Assembly (NCBI RefSeq): GCF_000959725.1 | Contig: NZ_CP009322.1 | Span: forward strand, 3,348,001-3,412,000 | Source: Burkholderia gladioli | GTDB taxonomy: Bacteria; Pseudomonadota; Gammaproteobacteria; Burkholderiales; Burkholderiaceae | Reading direction: 5' to 3' | Length of the DNA stretch: 64,000 nucleotides | Shown here: positions 25,910-35,894 of the stretch, piece after piece | Position numbering within the stretch: position 1 is the stretch's first letter | Layout of the letters: each line of letters opens with the position of its first letter | Notes under the pieces: model-generated | Told to the model about the DNA's origin: nothing | Databases searched by the model: none | What the model saw: the letters and a program-made list of their open reading frames with translations, nothing else | Translations under genes and position numbers: made by a program

Positions 25910-27274
25910 ATGTCCGAAGTGACCATATTTCCATTGCCCTTGATGCCGCGTGTCAGCGCCGCGTTCCTGAGCCGGGACGGCGAAGGTGAAACCCATGGCA
26001 ACGGCGGCGCGCGCGCCGCGGACGGCCGCGATGCCGACGACCGCGACGCCGACACGCCGAGCAGCGATGGTGGCGGAGGCAACGATCGCCCGCGCGACGG
26101 CGACGACCGCCGCAACACGGGCGGCGACGGCAACCACGACGAGGGCGGTGGAGGCAAGGGCGGCAGCGGCGGCAAGGACGGCAATGGCGACGGCAAGGAG
26201 GACGACGACCCGGACCAGGACGGCAACGGCAAGCGCAAGCGCCCCGGCAAGAAGCCGATCATCATCCTGGCCATCGTGGTGGTGGTCCTGCTGATCGTCG
26301 CGCTGGTGTGGTGGCTGATGACGCGCAACCAGGTCAGCACCGACGACGCCTACACCGACGGCAACGCCGTCACCATCGCGCCGCACGTCTCGGGCTACGT
26401 CACGCGCCTGAACGTCGACGACAACACCTACGTCCATCGCGGCGACCTGCTGGTGCAGATCGACCCGCGCGACTATCGCGCCCAGCTCGACTCGGCCGAC
26501 GCGCAGCTCGGCCTGGCGCGCGCGCAGCTGAGCTCGGCGCAGGTACAGCTCGACATCGCGCGCGTGCAGTACCCCGCGCAATACGCGCAGGCGCGCGCCC
26601 AGATCGAATCGGCCGAGGCCACCTACAAGCAGGCGCTGGCCGCGCAGCAACGCCAGCACGCGGTGGACATGCGCGCCACCTCGAAGCAGCAGGTGGACGC
26701 GGCCGACGCGCAAAGCGCCAGCGCCGACGCCAACGTGGCGATGGCGCGCGCCCAGGCGCGCACGGCCGCGCTGGTGCCGCAGCAGTTGCGCCAGGTCGAG
26801 AGCACCATCGAGGAGCGCCGCCAGCAGGTCCTGCAGGCCCAGGCGCAGCGCGAGCAGGCCGAGCTGAACCTGTCCTACTGCGAGATCCGCGCGCCCTCGG
26901 ACGGCTGGGTCACGCGCCGTAACGTGCAGCTTGGCAGCTTCCTGCAGACCGGCAGCTCGATCTTCTCGCTCGTCACGCCGCGCATCTGGATCACGGCCAA
27001 CTTCAAGGAATCGCAGCTCGAGCGCATGCGCATCGGCGACAAGGTGGACGTGTCGGTCGACGCCTATCCCGATCTCGACCTGCACGGCCACGTCGACAGC
27101 ATCCAGCTCGGCAGCGGCTCGCGCTTCTCGGCCTTCCCGGCCGAGAACGCCACCGGCAACTTCGTGAAGATCGTGCAGCGCGTGCCGGTCAAGATCGTGT
27201 TGGACGGGCCGATGCCGACCAATCCGCCGCTCGGCCTGGGCCTGTCGGTGGAGCCGACGGTGCATCTGCCATGA
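25910..27274 (+). CDS. EmrA-type membrane fusion protein with acidic low-complexity N-terminus
   Basis: This 454-residue adaptor joins an inner-membrane MFS pump to an outer-membrane factor. Residues ~20-108 are an unusual cytoplasmic Asp/Gly/Asn-rich tract ending in KRKRPGKK. One transmembrane helix (IIILAIVVVVLLIVALVWWL) follows, then the conserved STDDAYTDGNAVTIAPHVSG start of the EmrA/HlyD fold, a lipoyl domain, a coiled-coil hairpin with YCEIRAPSDGWV, and a beta-barrel (ITANFKESQLERMRIGD). ATG 25910 has GGGGAG upstream. The stop overlaps the pump gene (ATGA). Emr-type systems export hydrophobic drugs and fatty acids; the substrate here is unknown. Confidence 0.92.
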   Translation: MSEVTIFPLPLMPRVSAAFLSRDGEGETHGNGGARAADGRDADDRDADTPSSDGGGGNDRPRDGDDRRNTGGDGNHDEGGGGKGGSGGKDGNGDGKEDDDPDQDGNGKRKRPGKKPIIILAIVVVVLLIVALVWWLMTRNQVSTDDAYTDGNAVTIAPHVSGYVTRLNVDDNTYVHRGDLLVQIDPRDYRAQLDSADAQLGLARAQLSSAQVQLDIARVQYPAQYAQARAQIESAEATYKQALAAQQRQHAVDMRATSKQQVDAADAQSASADANVAMARAQARTAALVPQQLRQVESTIEERRQQVLQAQAQREQAELNLSYCEIRAPSDGWVTRRNVQLGSFLQTGSSIFSLVTPRIWITANFKESQLERMRIGDKVDVSVDAYPDLDLHGHVDSIQLGSGSRFSAFPAENATGNFVKIVQRVPVKIVLDGPMPTNPPLGLGLSVEPTVHLP

Positions 27275-28929
27275 GCGGCGCGAACGTGACCGCCGACGAA
27301 GGCGGCAAGGGCAACGGCAAGGGCGGCGGCAACGCGAAGGGCAAGGACAACGGCAACGGAGGCGGCGATGGCCAGGCCTGGCGCCCCGCCTCGAACCCCT
27401 GGCTGATCGCCATCGTGGTCACGCTGGCGGCCTTCATGGAGGTGCTCGACACCACCATCGTCAACGTCGCGCTGCCGCATATCGCCGGCACCATGTCGGC
27501 CAGCTACGACGAGGCCACCTGGACGCTCACCTCCTACCTGGTGGCCAACGGCATCGTGCTGCCGATCTCGGGCTTCCTGGGCCGGCTGCTGGGCCGCAAG
27601 CGCTACTTCGTGATCTGCATCGCGGCCTTCACGGTGTGCTCGTTCCTGTGCGGGATCGCCACCAACCTCGGCCAGCTGATCGTGTTCCGCATCCTGCAGG
27701 GGCTGTTCGGCGGCGGCCTGCAGCCGAACCAGCAGTCGATCATCCTCGACACCTTCCCCCCCGAGCAGCGCAACCGCGCCTTCTCGATCTCGGCGATAGC
27801 GATCGTGGTGGCGCCGGTGCTGGGGCCGACCCTGGGCGGCTGGATCACCGATACCTTCTCGTGGCGCTGGGTGTTCCTGCTCAACGTGCCGGTGGGGATC
27901 CTAACGGTGCTGGCGGTGATGCAGCTGGTGGAGGACCCGCCCTGGCGGCGCGACGGCCAGCGCGGCATCCGCATCGACTACATCGGCATCGGCCTGATCG
28001 CGATCGGGCTGGGCTGCCTGCAGGTGATGCTCGACCGCGGCGAGGACGAGGACTGGTTCGGCTCGAACTTCATCCGCATCTTCGCGGTGCTGGCGGTGGC
28101 GGGATTGACCGGCGCCGGGCTCTGGCTGCGCTACGCGAAGAAGCCGGTGGTGGACCTGGCCTGCCTGCGCGACCGCAACTTCCTGCTCGGCTGCATCACC
28201 ATCGCGATGTTCGCGGCGGTGCTGTACGGCAGCGCCGTGATCGTGCCGCAGCTCGCCCAGCAGCAGCTCGGCTACACGGCGACGCTCGCCGGGCTGGTGC
28301 TCTCGCCGGGCGCGATCCTGATCACCCTGGAGATCCCGATCGTCAGCCGGCTGATGCCGCACGTGCAGACGCGCTACCTGGTGGGCACCGGCTTCGTGCT
28401 GCTGGCCGCCTCGCTGGTCTATTCGCGCACGCTGGTGCCCGACATCGACTACCGCCACCTGATGTACATCCGCTGCGCGCAGTCGATGGCGATTGGCTTC
28501 CTGTTCGTGCCGATCACCACGCTGGCCTACCTGACCATCCCGCAGCGCCTCAACGACGACGCCTCGGCGCTGTTCACGATGTTCCGCAACGTGGCCGGCT
28601 CGATCGGCATCTCGGTGTCGACCGCGCTGATCCGCGAGCGCGCGCAGGCGCGCATGGCGCATCTGTCCGAGCACATGTCGCCGCTCTCGCAGAACTTCCA
28701 GGACGCGCTGCAGCGCAATGCGCAATCGATCAGCGCGCTATCGGGCGTACCGCCCTCGGCGGCGCTGCAAACCGCCAACGGCAGGCTCTACGAGACCTTC
28801 GTCTCGCAGGCCACCATCCTTGCCTATATCGACGTATTCGCGATCCTGGCGGTGTTCTGCGCCGCCTGCATCCCGCTGACCTTCCTGTTCACGCCGGCGA
28901 AGGCGGCGGGCGGTGGAGGAGGACATTGA
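27271..28929 (+). CDS. EmrB-type DHA2 MFS exporter
   Basis: This 552-residue, 14-helix drug:proton antiporter of the DHA2 family has the motif LDTTIVNVALPHIAG in helix 1, GRLLGRKRYF (motif A-like) after helix 2 and the antiporter motif region GPTLGGWITDTFSWRWVFLLN. The first ~35 residues are an unusual Gly/Lys/Asn-rich tract before helix 1. It overlaps the EmrA-like gene by 4 bases and is followed after 2 bases by the outer-membrane factor, giving a complete tripartite pump operon. Confidence 0.95.
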   Translation: MSGANVTADEGGKGNGKGGGNAKGKDNGNGGGDGQAWRPASNPWLIAIVVTLAAFMEVLDTTIVNVALPHIAGTMSASYDEATWTLTSYLVANGIVLPISGFLGRLLGRKRYFVICIAAFTVCSFLCGIATNLGQLIVFRILQGLFGGGLQPNQQSIILDTFPPEQRNRAFSISAIAIVVAPVLGPTLGGWITDTFSWRWVFLLNVPVGILTVLAVMQLVEDPPWRRDGQRGIRIDYIGIGLIAIGLGCLQVMLDRGEDEDWFGSNFIRIFAVLAVAGLTGAGLWLRYAKKPVVDLACLRDRNFLLGCITIAMFAAVLYGSAVIVPQLAQQQLGYTATLAGLVLSPGAILITLEIPIVSRLMPHVQTRYLVGTGFVLLAASLVYSRTLVPDIDYRHLMYIRCAQSMAIGFLFVPITTLAYLTIPQRLNDDASALFTMFRNVAGSIGISVSTALIRERAQARMAHLSEHMSPLSQNFQDALQRNAQSISALSGVPPSAALQTANGRLYETFVSQATILAYIDVFAILAVFCAACIPLTFLFTPAKAAGGGGGH

Positions 28930-28931
28930 CG

Positions 28932-30614
28932 ATGACACGACGTTTTATCCGGCCAGCGTTCCCATCGATGCCGGCTACCGTGGCTGCCACGGTTGCCGCA
29001 GTTGCCTGTCTCGCGCTGGCGGCCTGTACGGTCGGCCCGGACTTCAAGCCGCCGCAGGCGAACGCGCCGGCGCAATGGCACGACCTGCAGGCGGCGAGTG
29101 CGGCCGCGGCCACCTCCGCCTCGGCGCCCGGCGTCACCTCCAGCCCGGTGGTGGATGCCGATCCCGATCCGCGCTGGTGGCGCGCCTTCCATGATCCGCT
29201 GCTCGACCAGTTGGTGGATCGCGCCGCGCGCGACAATCTCGACGTGCAGACCGCCGTGATGCGCATCGCCGAGGCACGCGAGCAACTGCACCAGGCCGCC
29301 GCGCAAGGATTGCCGAACGTGCGTGCCACCGCCAGCTACCAGCGCGAGCAGCTCGGCATCAAGGGCATCCTGCAGGACGAGGGCGTGAACGACCAGATCG
29401 ACCGCCTGAGCGCGCCGGGTTCGGCGCTGGCGGGCGCGGTGCCCGGTGGCGGCGCGGCGATCCGCCAGGGCGCGGACAAGGCGATCGATTCGCTGTCCTC
29501 GCCGACCAATCTCTGGCAGGCCGGCTTCGACGCGTCCTGGGAGCTCGACCTGTTCGGGCGCGTGCGGCGCTCGGTGGAGGCGGCCGGCGCGGAGACCGGC
29601 GCGGCGGTGGCCGGCCGCGACGACGCGCTGCTCTCGCTGGAGGCCGAGGTCGCGCAGACCTACCTGCAGTATCGCGGCGCGCAGGCATTGCGCGCGCTGA
29701 CGCTGGAACTGGCGCAATCGCAGCAGGACTTTCTCGACCTCACGCGCGATCGCGCCGCGCACGGGCTGACCAGCCAGCTCGACGTGCGCAGCGCCGACGC
29801 GCGCCTGGCGCAGATCCGCGCGCAGCTTCCGCAATACGACCAGCAGCTCGCGATGCTGCGCAACGGCTTGGCGTACTTGGTGGGCGGCGCGCCCGGCACG
29901 CTCGACGAGTTGCTCGAGGCGCCGGCCGCGCTGCCGGGGCTGCCGCCGACGGTGCCGGTCGGGCTGCCTTCCACATTGGCGCGCCGGCGTCCCGACGTGC
30001 GGCGCGCGGAGCTGGAGCTGCACGCGGCCACGGCCCAGGTCGGCGTGGCGGTCGCGCAGTTCTATCCCGACATCTCGCTGACCGGGCAGATCGGCCTGCG
30101 CTCCACGCACGTGCGCGAGCTCGCGCAGTGGTCGCATCTGTTCTATTCGGCCGGGCCGGCGATCTCGCTGCCGATCTTCCAGGGCGGCGCGCTGGTCTCG
30201 AACCTGCGGCTGTCGAAGGCGCAGCAGCAGGAAACGGCGCTGGCCTACCGGCGCGCGGTGCTGGTGGCGCTGCGCGATGTCGACAACGCGTTGGCGGTCT
30301 ATCGCACCGATCAGTCGCGCCACGCCGCGCTCGACGATGCCGCCAGGGCCGAGGGCGGCGCGCTCGACCTGGCGCGCGACAGCTATCGCAAGGGCATCGT
30401 GCCCTACCTGGACGTGCTCGATGCCGAGCGGCAATGGTCCGAGGCGCGGCAGCAGGCCTTGCAGGGCGCGGTGCAGACCACCACCGACCTGGTCTCGCTC
30501 TACAAGGCGCTGGGCGGCGGCTGGCAGACCGATGATGGCGCCGCGGCGGCCGCCCCGGGCGAGCCCGGCGATCCGCGGTCGGCCAGCGCGGCCTCGGTGG
30601 CGAACGCGCATTGA
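28932..30614 (+). CDS. NodT/OprM-type outer-membrane efflux lipoprotein
   Basis: This 560-residue outer-membrane factor has a lipoprotein signal (lipobox LAAC, Cys ~33, then TVGPDFKPP, the standard OMF start). Two TolC-like repeats contain WWRAFHDPLLDQLVDRA, ELDLFGRVRRSVEAA, LARRRPDVRRAELEL and AQFYPDISLTGQIGLRS. It completes the export channel for the EmrA/EmrB pair. The gene starts two bases after the pump stop. A Gly/Ser/Ala-rich tail follows the last helix. Confidence 0.95.
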   Translation: MTRRFIRPAFPSMPATVAATVAAVACLALAACTVGPDFKPPQANAPAQWHDLQAASAAAATSASAPGVTSSPVVDADPDPRWWRAFHDPLLDQLVDRAARDNLDVQTAVMRIAEAREQLHQAAAQGLPNVRATASYQREQLGIKGILQDEGVNDQIDRLSAPGSALAGAVPGGGAAIRQGADKAIDSLSSPTNLWQAGFDASWELDLFGRVRRSVEAAGAETGAAVAGRDDALLSLEAEVAQTYLQYRGAQALRALTLELAQSQQDFLDLTRDRAAHGLTSQLDVRSADARLAQIRAQLPQYDQQLAMLRNGLAYLVGGAPGTLDELLEAPAALPGLPPTVPVGLPSTLARRRPDVRRAELELHAATAQVGVAVAQFYPDISLTGQIGLRSTHVRELAQWSHLFYSAGPAISLPIFQGGALVSNLRLSKAQQQETALAYRRAVLVALRDVDNALAVYRTDQSRHAALDDAARAEGGALDLARDSYRKGIVPYLDVLDAERQWSEARQQALQGAVQTTTDLVSLYKALGGGWQTDDGAAAAAPGEPGDPRSASAASVANAH

Positions 30615-30635
30615 GCCGTCGGCGGGCGCGGCTGC

Positions 30636-31556
30636 TCAGATCGGATGATGCCCGTGCTCGTGCAGTTCGGGCTCGAAGTAGATCCAGCGCGCGCGCGGAA
30701 ACGACTCGCGCAGCGCCAGCTCGATCTCGTTGATGGTGCGCACCAGCGCGTCGGCGCTCGGATGCGGGCGCAGCACCGCCTGCACGGCCACCACGTGCTC
30801 GTCCGACCAGCGCAGCACCACCAGCGAGATCACGCGCACCACCTCGGGCCGGTGCTCGAGCCAGGCCTGCATCTCGTGCCGGGTGCTCTCGTGCGCCGAT
30901 TCGCCGACGATCAGCGACTTGATCTTGCCCATCGCGAAGGCCGCGCTGGCCATCAGGATCAGGCCCACGGCGATGCCGCCGAACGCGTCGTAGGCCGGCT
31001 CGCCGGTGGCGAGCGCGAGCGACACCGCCAGCAGCGAGGCGAGTATCCCGCCCAGCGCCGCGGCGTCCTCGATCACCGCCAGCAGCAGCGCGGGCTGCCC
31101 GGTCTCGCGCATCCAGCGCAGCAGGGTGCCGGGCCGGCCGCGCCGCTCGATGGTGCCGATCGAGGCCTTCAGCGCGATGGTCTCGATCACGCCCGAGATC
31201 AGCAGCACCGCGATCACCACGCCGCCGTGCTCGACGGGCGAGCGATGCACCAGCCTCAGCGCGCCCACCGCCGCCGAGGCCAGGCCGCCCACGATGAAAA
31301 TTTGGGTGGCCACCAGCATCGCGTAGAAGTAGTTCACGCGGCCGAAGCCGAGCGGGTGCTCCGCGTCGGGGCGCGTGGCGGCCGCGCGGGCGCCCGCCAG
31401 CAGCAGGATCTGGTTCAGGCAGTCGGCGCTGGAATGGATCGCCTCGGCGTAGGCCGAGCCGGAGTTGGTGTAGCCGGCCGCCGCGTACTTGCAGGCGGCC
31501 ACGGCCAGGTTCGAGACCAGCGCGTAGTAGACGGCGCGCGGCACGGCGGCGGCCAT
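30636..31556 (-). CDS. Cation diffusion facilitator (CDF/ZntB-like SLC30 family) transporter
   Basis: This 306-residue protein has about five to six transmembrane helices. CDF-type metal-site residues are visible in NSGSAYAEAIHSSADCLNQI (helix 2; HxxxD) and GEPAYDAFGGIAVGLIL (YDA...G, helix 5). A C-terminal cytoplasmic domain (VRVISLVVLRWSDEHVVAVQ) ends in ELHEHGHHPI, which may bind metal. RPDAEHPLGFGRVNYFYAML is the conserved cytoplasmic loop. It probably exports Zn, Mn or a related divalent ion. Its start is just after the MgtC-like gene stop, so both form one operon. A GTG start three codons upstream is possible. Confidence 0.9.
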   Translation of the reverse strand: MAAAVPRAVYYALVSNLAVAACKYAAAGYTNSGSAYAEAIHSSADCLNQILLLAGARAAATRPDAEHPLGFGRVNYFYAMLVATQIFIVGGLASAAVGALRLVHRSPVEHGGVVIAVLLISGVIETIALKASIGTIERRGRPGTLLRWMRETGQPALLLAVIEDAAALGGILASLLAVSLALATGEPAYDAFGGIAVGLILMASAAFAMGKIKSLIVGESAHESTRHEMQAWLEHRPEVVRVISLVVLRWSDEHVVAVQAVLRPHPSADALVRTINEIELALRESFPRARWIYFEPELHEHGHHPI

Positions 31557-31561
31557 GCCCG

Positions 31562-32287
31562 TCACTCCCGGATCGACCAGCTCGCCCCGCCGCCGCTGTC
31601 GCGCACGAACTCGTCGATCGCCTGCTCGACCGGATCGTCGCGGGCGGGCGCGATCCAGCTCAGGTCGAAGCGGCGGCGCAGCGCGCCGGATTCGGCCTGG
31701 GCCTGGGTGCCGGCGCGCCGGATCCGGCAGTCCAGGCCGTCGAGCCGTTCGAGCATGGCGGCGGTGCGCGCGCTGGCTTCGGCTTGGGCGGCGGGCGCCG
31801 CTTCGTCGACCGACAGCCAGGCGTGCCGCTTGTGCGGCAGGCGCTGCTCGAGCGCCTTCATGCCGGTCAGGATGCCGAAACCGAGCACGGTGCCGAGTGC
31901 GGCCAGGGCCAATTGGCCCCCGCCCGCGCACAGGCCGATCACGGTCACGAACCACAGCGTGGCGGCCGTGGTCAGGCCGGTGACCAGGCCGTCCTTGCGC
32001 AGGATCGCGCCCGCGCCGATGAAGCCGACCCCCGACAGGATCCCGAGCGGCAGCCGCATCAGGTCGAGCACGGCGAAGGATTGGCTGCCCTTGCCGTCCT
32101 GGGGCAGCAGCAGGTTGACCTGCAGCATCGCCAGGCAGGCGGCCAGGCTGACCAGCATGATGGTGCGCAGCCCGGCCGCCTTGCCCGACTCGCCGCGATT
32201 CAGGCCGATGATCGCGCCGGCGATCAGGCAGACGGCGATCCGGGCGGCGATGTCGAAGGGTTGCAGCACGAGCGGCATCGTTTGCAT
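31562..32287 (-). CDS. MgtC/SapB family membrane protein
   Basis: This 241-residue protein has four to five N-terminal helices. It carries the MgtC-family motifs GAIIGLNRGESGKAAGLRTI and GVGFIGAGAILRKDGLVTGLTTAATLW, followed by a soluble C-terminal region (~155-241). MgtC proteins affect magnesium homeostasis and ATP synthase, and support intracellular survival in several pathogens. An in-frame ATG three codons downstream is an alternative start. It is directly upstream of the CDF transporter, which suggests joint control of divalent cations. Confidence 0.9.
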   Translation of the reverse strand: MQTMPLVLQPFDIAARIAVCLIAGAIIGLNRGESGKAAGLRTIMLVSLAACLAMLQVNLLLPQDGKGSQSFAVLDLMRLPLGILSGVGFIGAGAILRKDGLVTGLTTAATLWFVTVIGLCAGGGQLALAALGTVLGFGILTGMKALEQRLPHKRHAWLSVDEAAPAAQAEASARTAAMLERLDGLDCRIRRAGTQAQAESGALRRRFDLSWIAPARDDPVEQAIDEFVRDSGGGASWSIRE

Positions 32288-32407
32288 ACGGAGCGGTCGG
32301 AGGACGTCGATGCGAGGGGCGCCGCAACGCTCGTGCCCGTCCGCGCATGGCATGCAGGTTGCGTGCACGAGGGCAGGGACCAACCCGACACGATACGGAG
32401 GTACGCC

Positions 32408-32902
32408 ATGACAACATCCGATTCCAGCCGCCGGCGCCGTGCCGGCGAGTCATCCGATCCGGCCGCGGCCGGTGAGCCCCGGCGCGCCGCCGACCCGTTC
32501 GATCCGGTCGCCTGTCCCGACTGGTGGGCCCGGCCCGGCGCCTTGCCGACCGGCGCTTCCGAGATCCGCCACGTGCCGGGCGCCTACCGGCAGGCCGGCA
32601 TGATGCGCGCCGCCGCCGAGGTGCGCGGCGGCATCGCGAAGCCGACCGGCGCCGCGTTGCCGCCAGTCTCGCGCGAACATCGCCTCGACGCCGATGCCTC
32701 GATTCGCGACGAACTGGATCGCCAGTTGAGCACCGGCATGGTGCGCGGCGCCGACGATATCGCGATCGACGTGCGGCAGGCTTGCGTCACGCTCGACGGC
32801 ACGGTGCCGTCCCAGTCGATGAGCGAGGCGATCGAGCTGGCGGTGGCGCGTTGCGGGGCGGTACGCGAGATCCGCAACCGGCTGCGGGTGGTGCCACGCT
32901 AG
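32408..32902 (+). CDS. BON-domain protein
   Basis: This 164-residue protein has a disordered Arg/Ala/Pro-rich first ~95 residues followed by one BON domain (DASIRDELDRQLSTGMVRGA, then IAIDVRQACVTLDGTVPSQS and CGAVREIRNRLRVVPR). BON domains bind phospholipid membranes and often occur in stress proteins. No signal peptide was seen, unlike OsmY. It is divergent from the MgtC/CDF operon and convergent with the PRC-barrel gene. Confidence 0.88.
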   Translation: MTTSDSSRRRRAGESSDPAAAGEPRRAADPFDPVACPDWWARPGALPTGASEIRHVPGAYRQAGMMRAAAEVRGGIAKPTGAALPPVSREHRLDADASIRDELDRQLSTGMVRGADDIAIDVRQACVTLDGTVPSQSMSEAIELAVARCGAVREIRNRLRVVPR

Positions 32903-32958
32903 GCGCCTGGCGCGCCTGATGCGCCTCGTGAGCGTGATTCGCCGGGCGCGGGCAACGG

Positions 32959-32992
32959 AAAAAAACGGGCGAGGTCATCGACTTCGCCCGTT
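32959..32992 (-). terminator. Rho-independent terminator after the PRC-barrel gene
   Basis: A perfect 9-bp stem (AACGGGCGA at 32964-32972 with TCGCCCGTT at 32984-32992) is followed on the minus strand by a run of seven T (32965-32959). It lies 37 bases past the PRC-barrel stop. It may also slow transcription coming from the BON gene on the other strand. Confidence 0.85.
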
Positions 32993-33028
32993 CAAACGGC
33001 GTCGAGCGACGCCCTGAGAGAGACGGGA

Positions 33029-33496
33029 TCAGTATCGGCCGCGTGCCTGTGGCACCGGGGAGCGCAGGCCCAGTTCCTCGGCGAAGCTATGCGCGCGAGG
33101 CGTGCCGACGCCCTGGTAATAGGCCGCCATGCGGTCTTCCCAGACCGTGTCGGTCGAGCCGAGCCAGCCGTCCAGATCGAGCGTGGGCGCGCCGCGCACG
33201 ATGGCCGCCGAGGTGGCGATCTGCAGGCCGCCGGCATCGGCGTCGAGCGTGACGTATTCCCACGGCACCATCGCGAGCCGGCGTGCATGCACGCTTTCCT
33301 CGATCGGCACCAGGGCGACCAGCACATAGACGATGCGGCCGCCGCGCAGGTCGAGAATCGCGTTGCTGACATGGCCGATGGTTTCGCCGTCCGCGCTGCG
33401 CGCGAGCGTGCCGTCGAGCAGGTGGGCGAGCGCCGTGGTGCGGCGCGGGTAGCGCGCATCGGCATCGCGCAGGGGATCGGGGGTGGCGGGCGTCAT
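33029..33496 (-). CDS. PRC-barrel domain protein
   Basis: This 155-residue protein has a PRC-barrel (about 22-95): LARSADGETIGHVSNAILDLRGGRIVYVLVAL, then RLAMVPWEYVTLDADAGGLQI. A C-terminal segment contains DRMAAYYQGVG. PRC-barrels occur in RimM, photosynthetic reaction centres and many stress proteins, where the ligand is usually unknown. It lies 44 bases downstream of the CBS-domain gene on the same strand and is probably co-transcribed. Confidence 0.88.
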   Translation of the reverse strand: MTPATPDPLRDADARYPRRTTALAHLLDGTLARSADGETIGHVSNAILDLRGGRIVYVLVALVPIEESVHARRLAMVPWEYVTLDADAGGLQIATSAAIVRGAPTLDLDGWLGSTDTVWEDRMAAYYQGVGTPRAHSFAEELGLRSPVPQARGRY

Positions 33497-33540
33497 CGAA
33501 GTCTTCCTGTCGGTGAATGGGAACGGCGGGCGCGGTGCGC

Positions 33541-33966
33541 TCAGCGTGGTTGCGACACGTAATCGAGTGTTTCGCCGATCGCGCCGCGTTCGGATACGTC
33601 GCCGCGCGTGGCGACATCGCCGATCGACACCATACCGACCAGCTCCAGCTCGCGCGAGATCACGGGCAGCCGGCGCATCTGCGCCGAAGCCATCCGCTGC
33701 AGCACCGTGTCGACCGATTCGTGCTCGCGGCAGGTCTCGATCGGCACCGAGGTCACTTCACGCACGATGGCCTGGCCGCCCTTGCCCAACGCCAGCGCGC
33801 GCGTGACGAGATCGCGGTCGGTCACCATGCCGACCACGCGCGTGCCGTCGCACACGGGCAGGGCGCCCACGTCGTGGCGCGCCATCAGCTGCGCCGCATG
33901 CTCGATCGTGTCGGTCGGCGCGAGATGGACGATCTCGCGGGACATGATCTGGTTGATGCGTTGCAT
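33541..33966 (-). CDS. Two-CBS-domain protein
   Basis: This 141-residue protein consists of a CBS pair: IMSREIVHLAPTDTIEHAAQLMARHDVGALPV with VVGMVTDRDLVTRAL, then EHESVDTVLQRMASAQMRRL with VGMVSIGDVATRG. Both copies keep the G-hydrophobic-[TS]-x-x-D pattern that binds adenosine ribose, so AMP/ATP sensing is likely. It precedes the PRC-barrel gene in a stress-type operon. Confidence 0.92.
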   Translation of the reverse strand: MQRINQIMSREIVHLAPTDTIEHAAQLMARHDVGALPVCDGTRVVGMVTDRDLVTRALALGKGGQAIVREVTSVPIETCREHESVDTVLQRMASAQMRRLPVISRELELVGMVSIGDVATRGDVSERGAIGETLDYVSQPR

Positions 33967-34595
33967 CGCTTGCCTCCGTCGGTTTCCTGGCGAACGTACT
34001 ACTAGTGCAAATCGCGTGCCGCCTCGCGCGCCGTCAGCAGCGGCGCGGCCGGCCGACGGCGCGATCCGTCGCGCGAACGATTTACAACGCTTGGTAATGA
34101 TTGCCGTGGGATTGCCGTGGCGTGCCCGCACGCGGAACCGATGCCATGTCGGTGCAGCGGAATTCGGTCGGGAAATTGCGGGTCGGACGAGGCTTGCCCC
34201 GCTGATACGAAATGTTTCGAGTTTGCAGATCGTCGAGCGGACCGATGACGTTTGCGATCGCAGCGCTGCGAATGGCGAAACGACCCCGCGTAATGGCACG
34301 CTGCGCGCGGGTTGATCATTTCGTTCCCCGAAACCATCGAAAAAGATGCCTTTCGGGGATTGATTCTCGCAATGCTCCAGGTCAAGGCAGATAGGAATAT
34401 CCGATAGCATGGCGGCGTTCGATCTGCTTTGCTGTAGGCATAGGTCATTCGCTGAGACGTCACGCCCGAGGGCAAGACGCCGGTTTTCCGCATTTCCGCT
34501 TCCACCGTTTCCTGACCGTGAATATTCCTGGCCTCCCGGCGCTTCGGCGCGAGGGGCGGACGGTGCCATGCCGGAATGCTCCAACAGGAGATTTC
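33967..34595. other. Long divergent intergenic region
   Basis: These 629 bases separate the CBS gene from the NtrC-type regulator and have lower GC in parts (AT-rich patch near 34320-34400). The right end carries CAGGAG before the regulator ATG. No complete -24/-12 promoter, terminator or gene was supported. The length and composition leave room for a regulatory RNA that sequence reading alone cannot show. Confidence 0.45.
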
Positions 34596-35867
<1,272 letters not shown>

Positions 35868-35894
35868 GGCGCCGCCCGGCGCTGGCGCGGGCCC

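Noticed and set aside
23345..27265. Very long open frame (over 1,300 codons) on the minus strand opposite the ThDP and EmrA genes
   Set aside because: GC-rich DNA gives long antisense frames. The translation is Arg/Ala/His-rich without domains, except where it runs into the true DUF3175 gene at its end.
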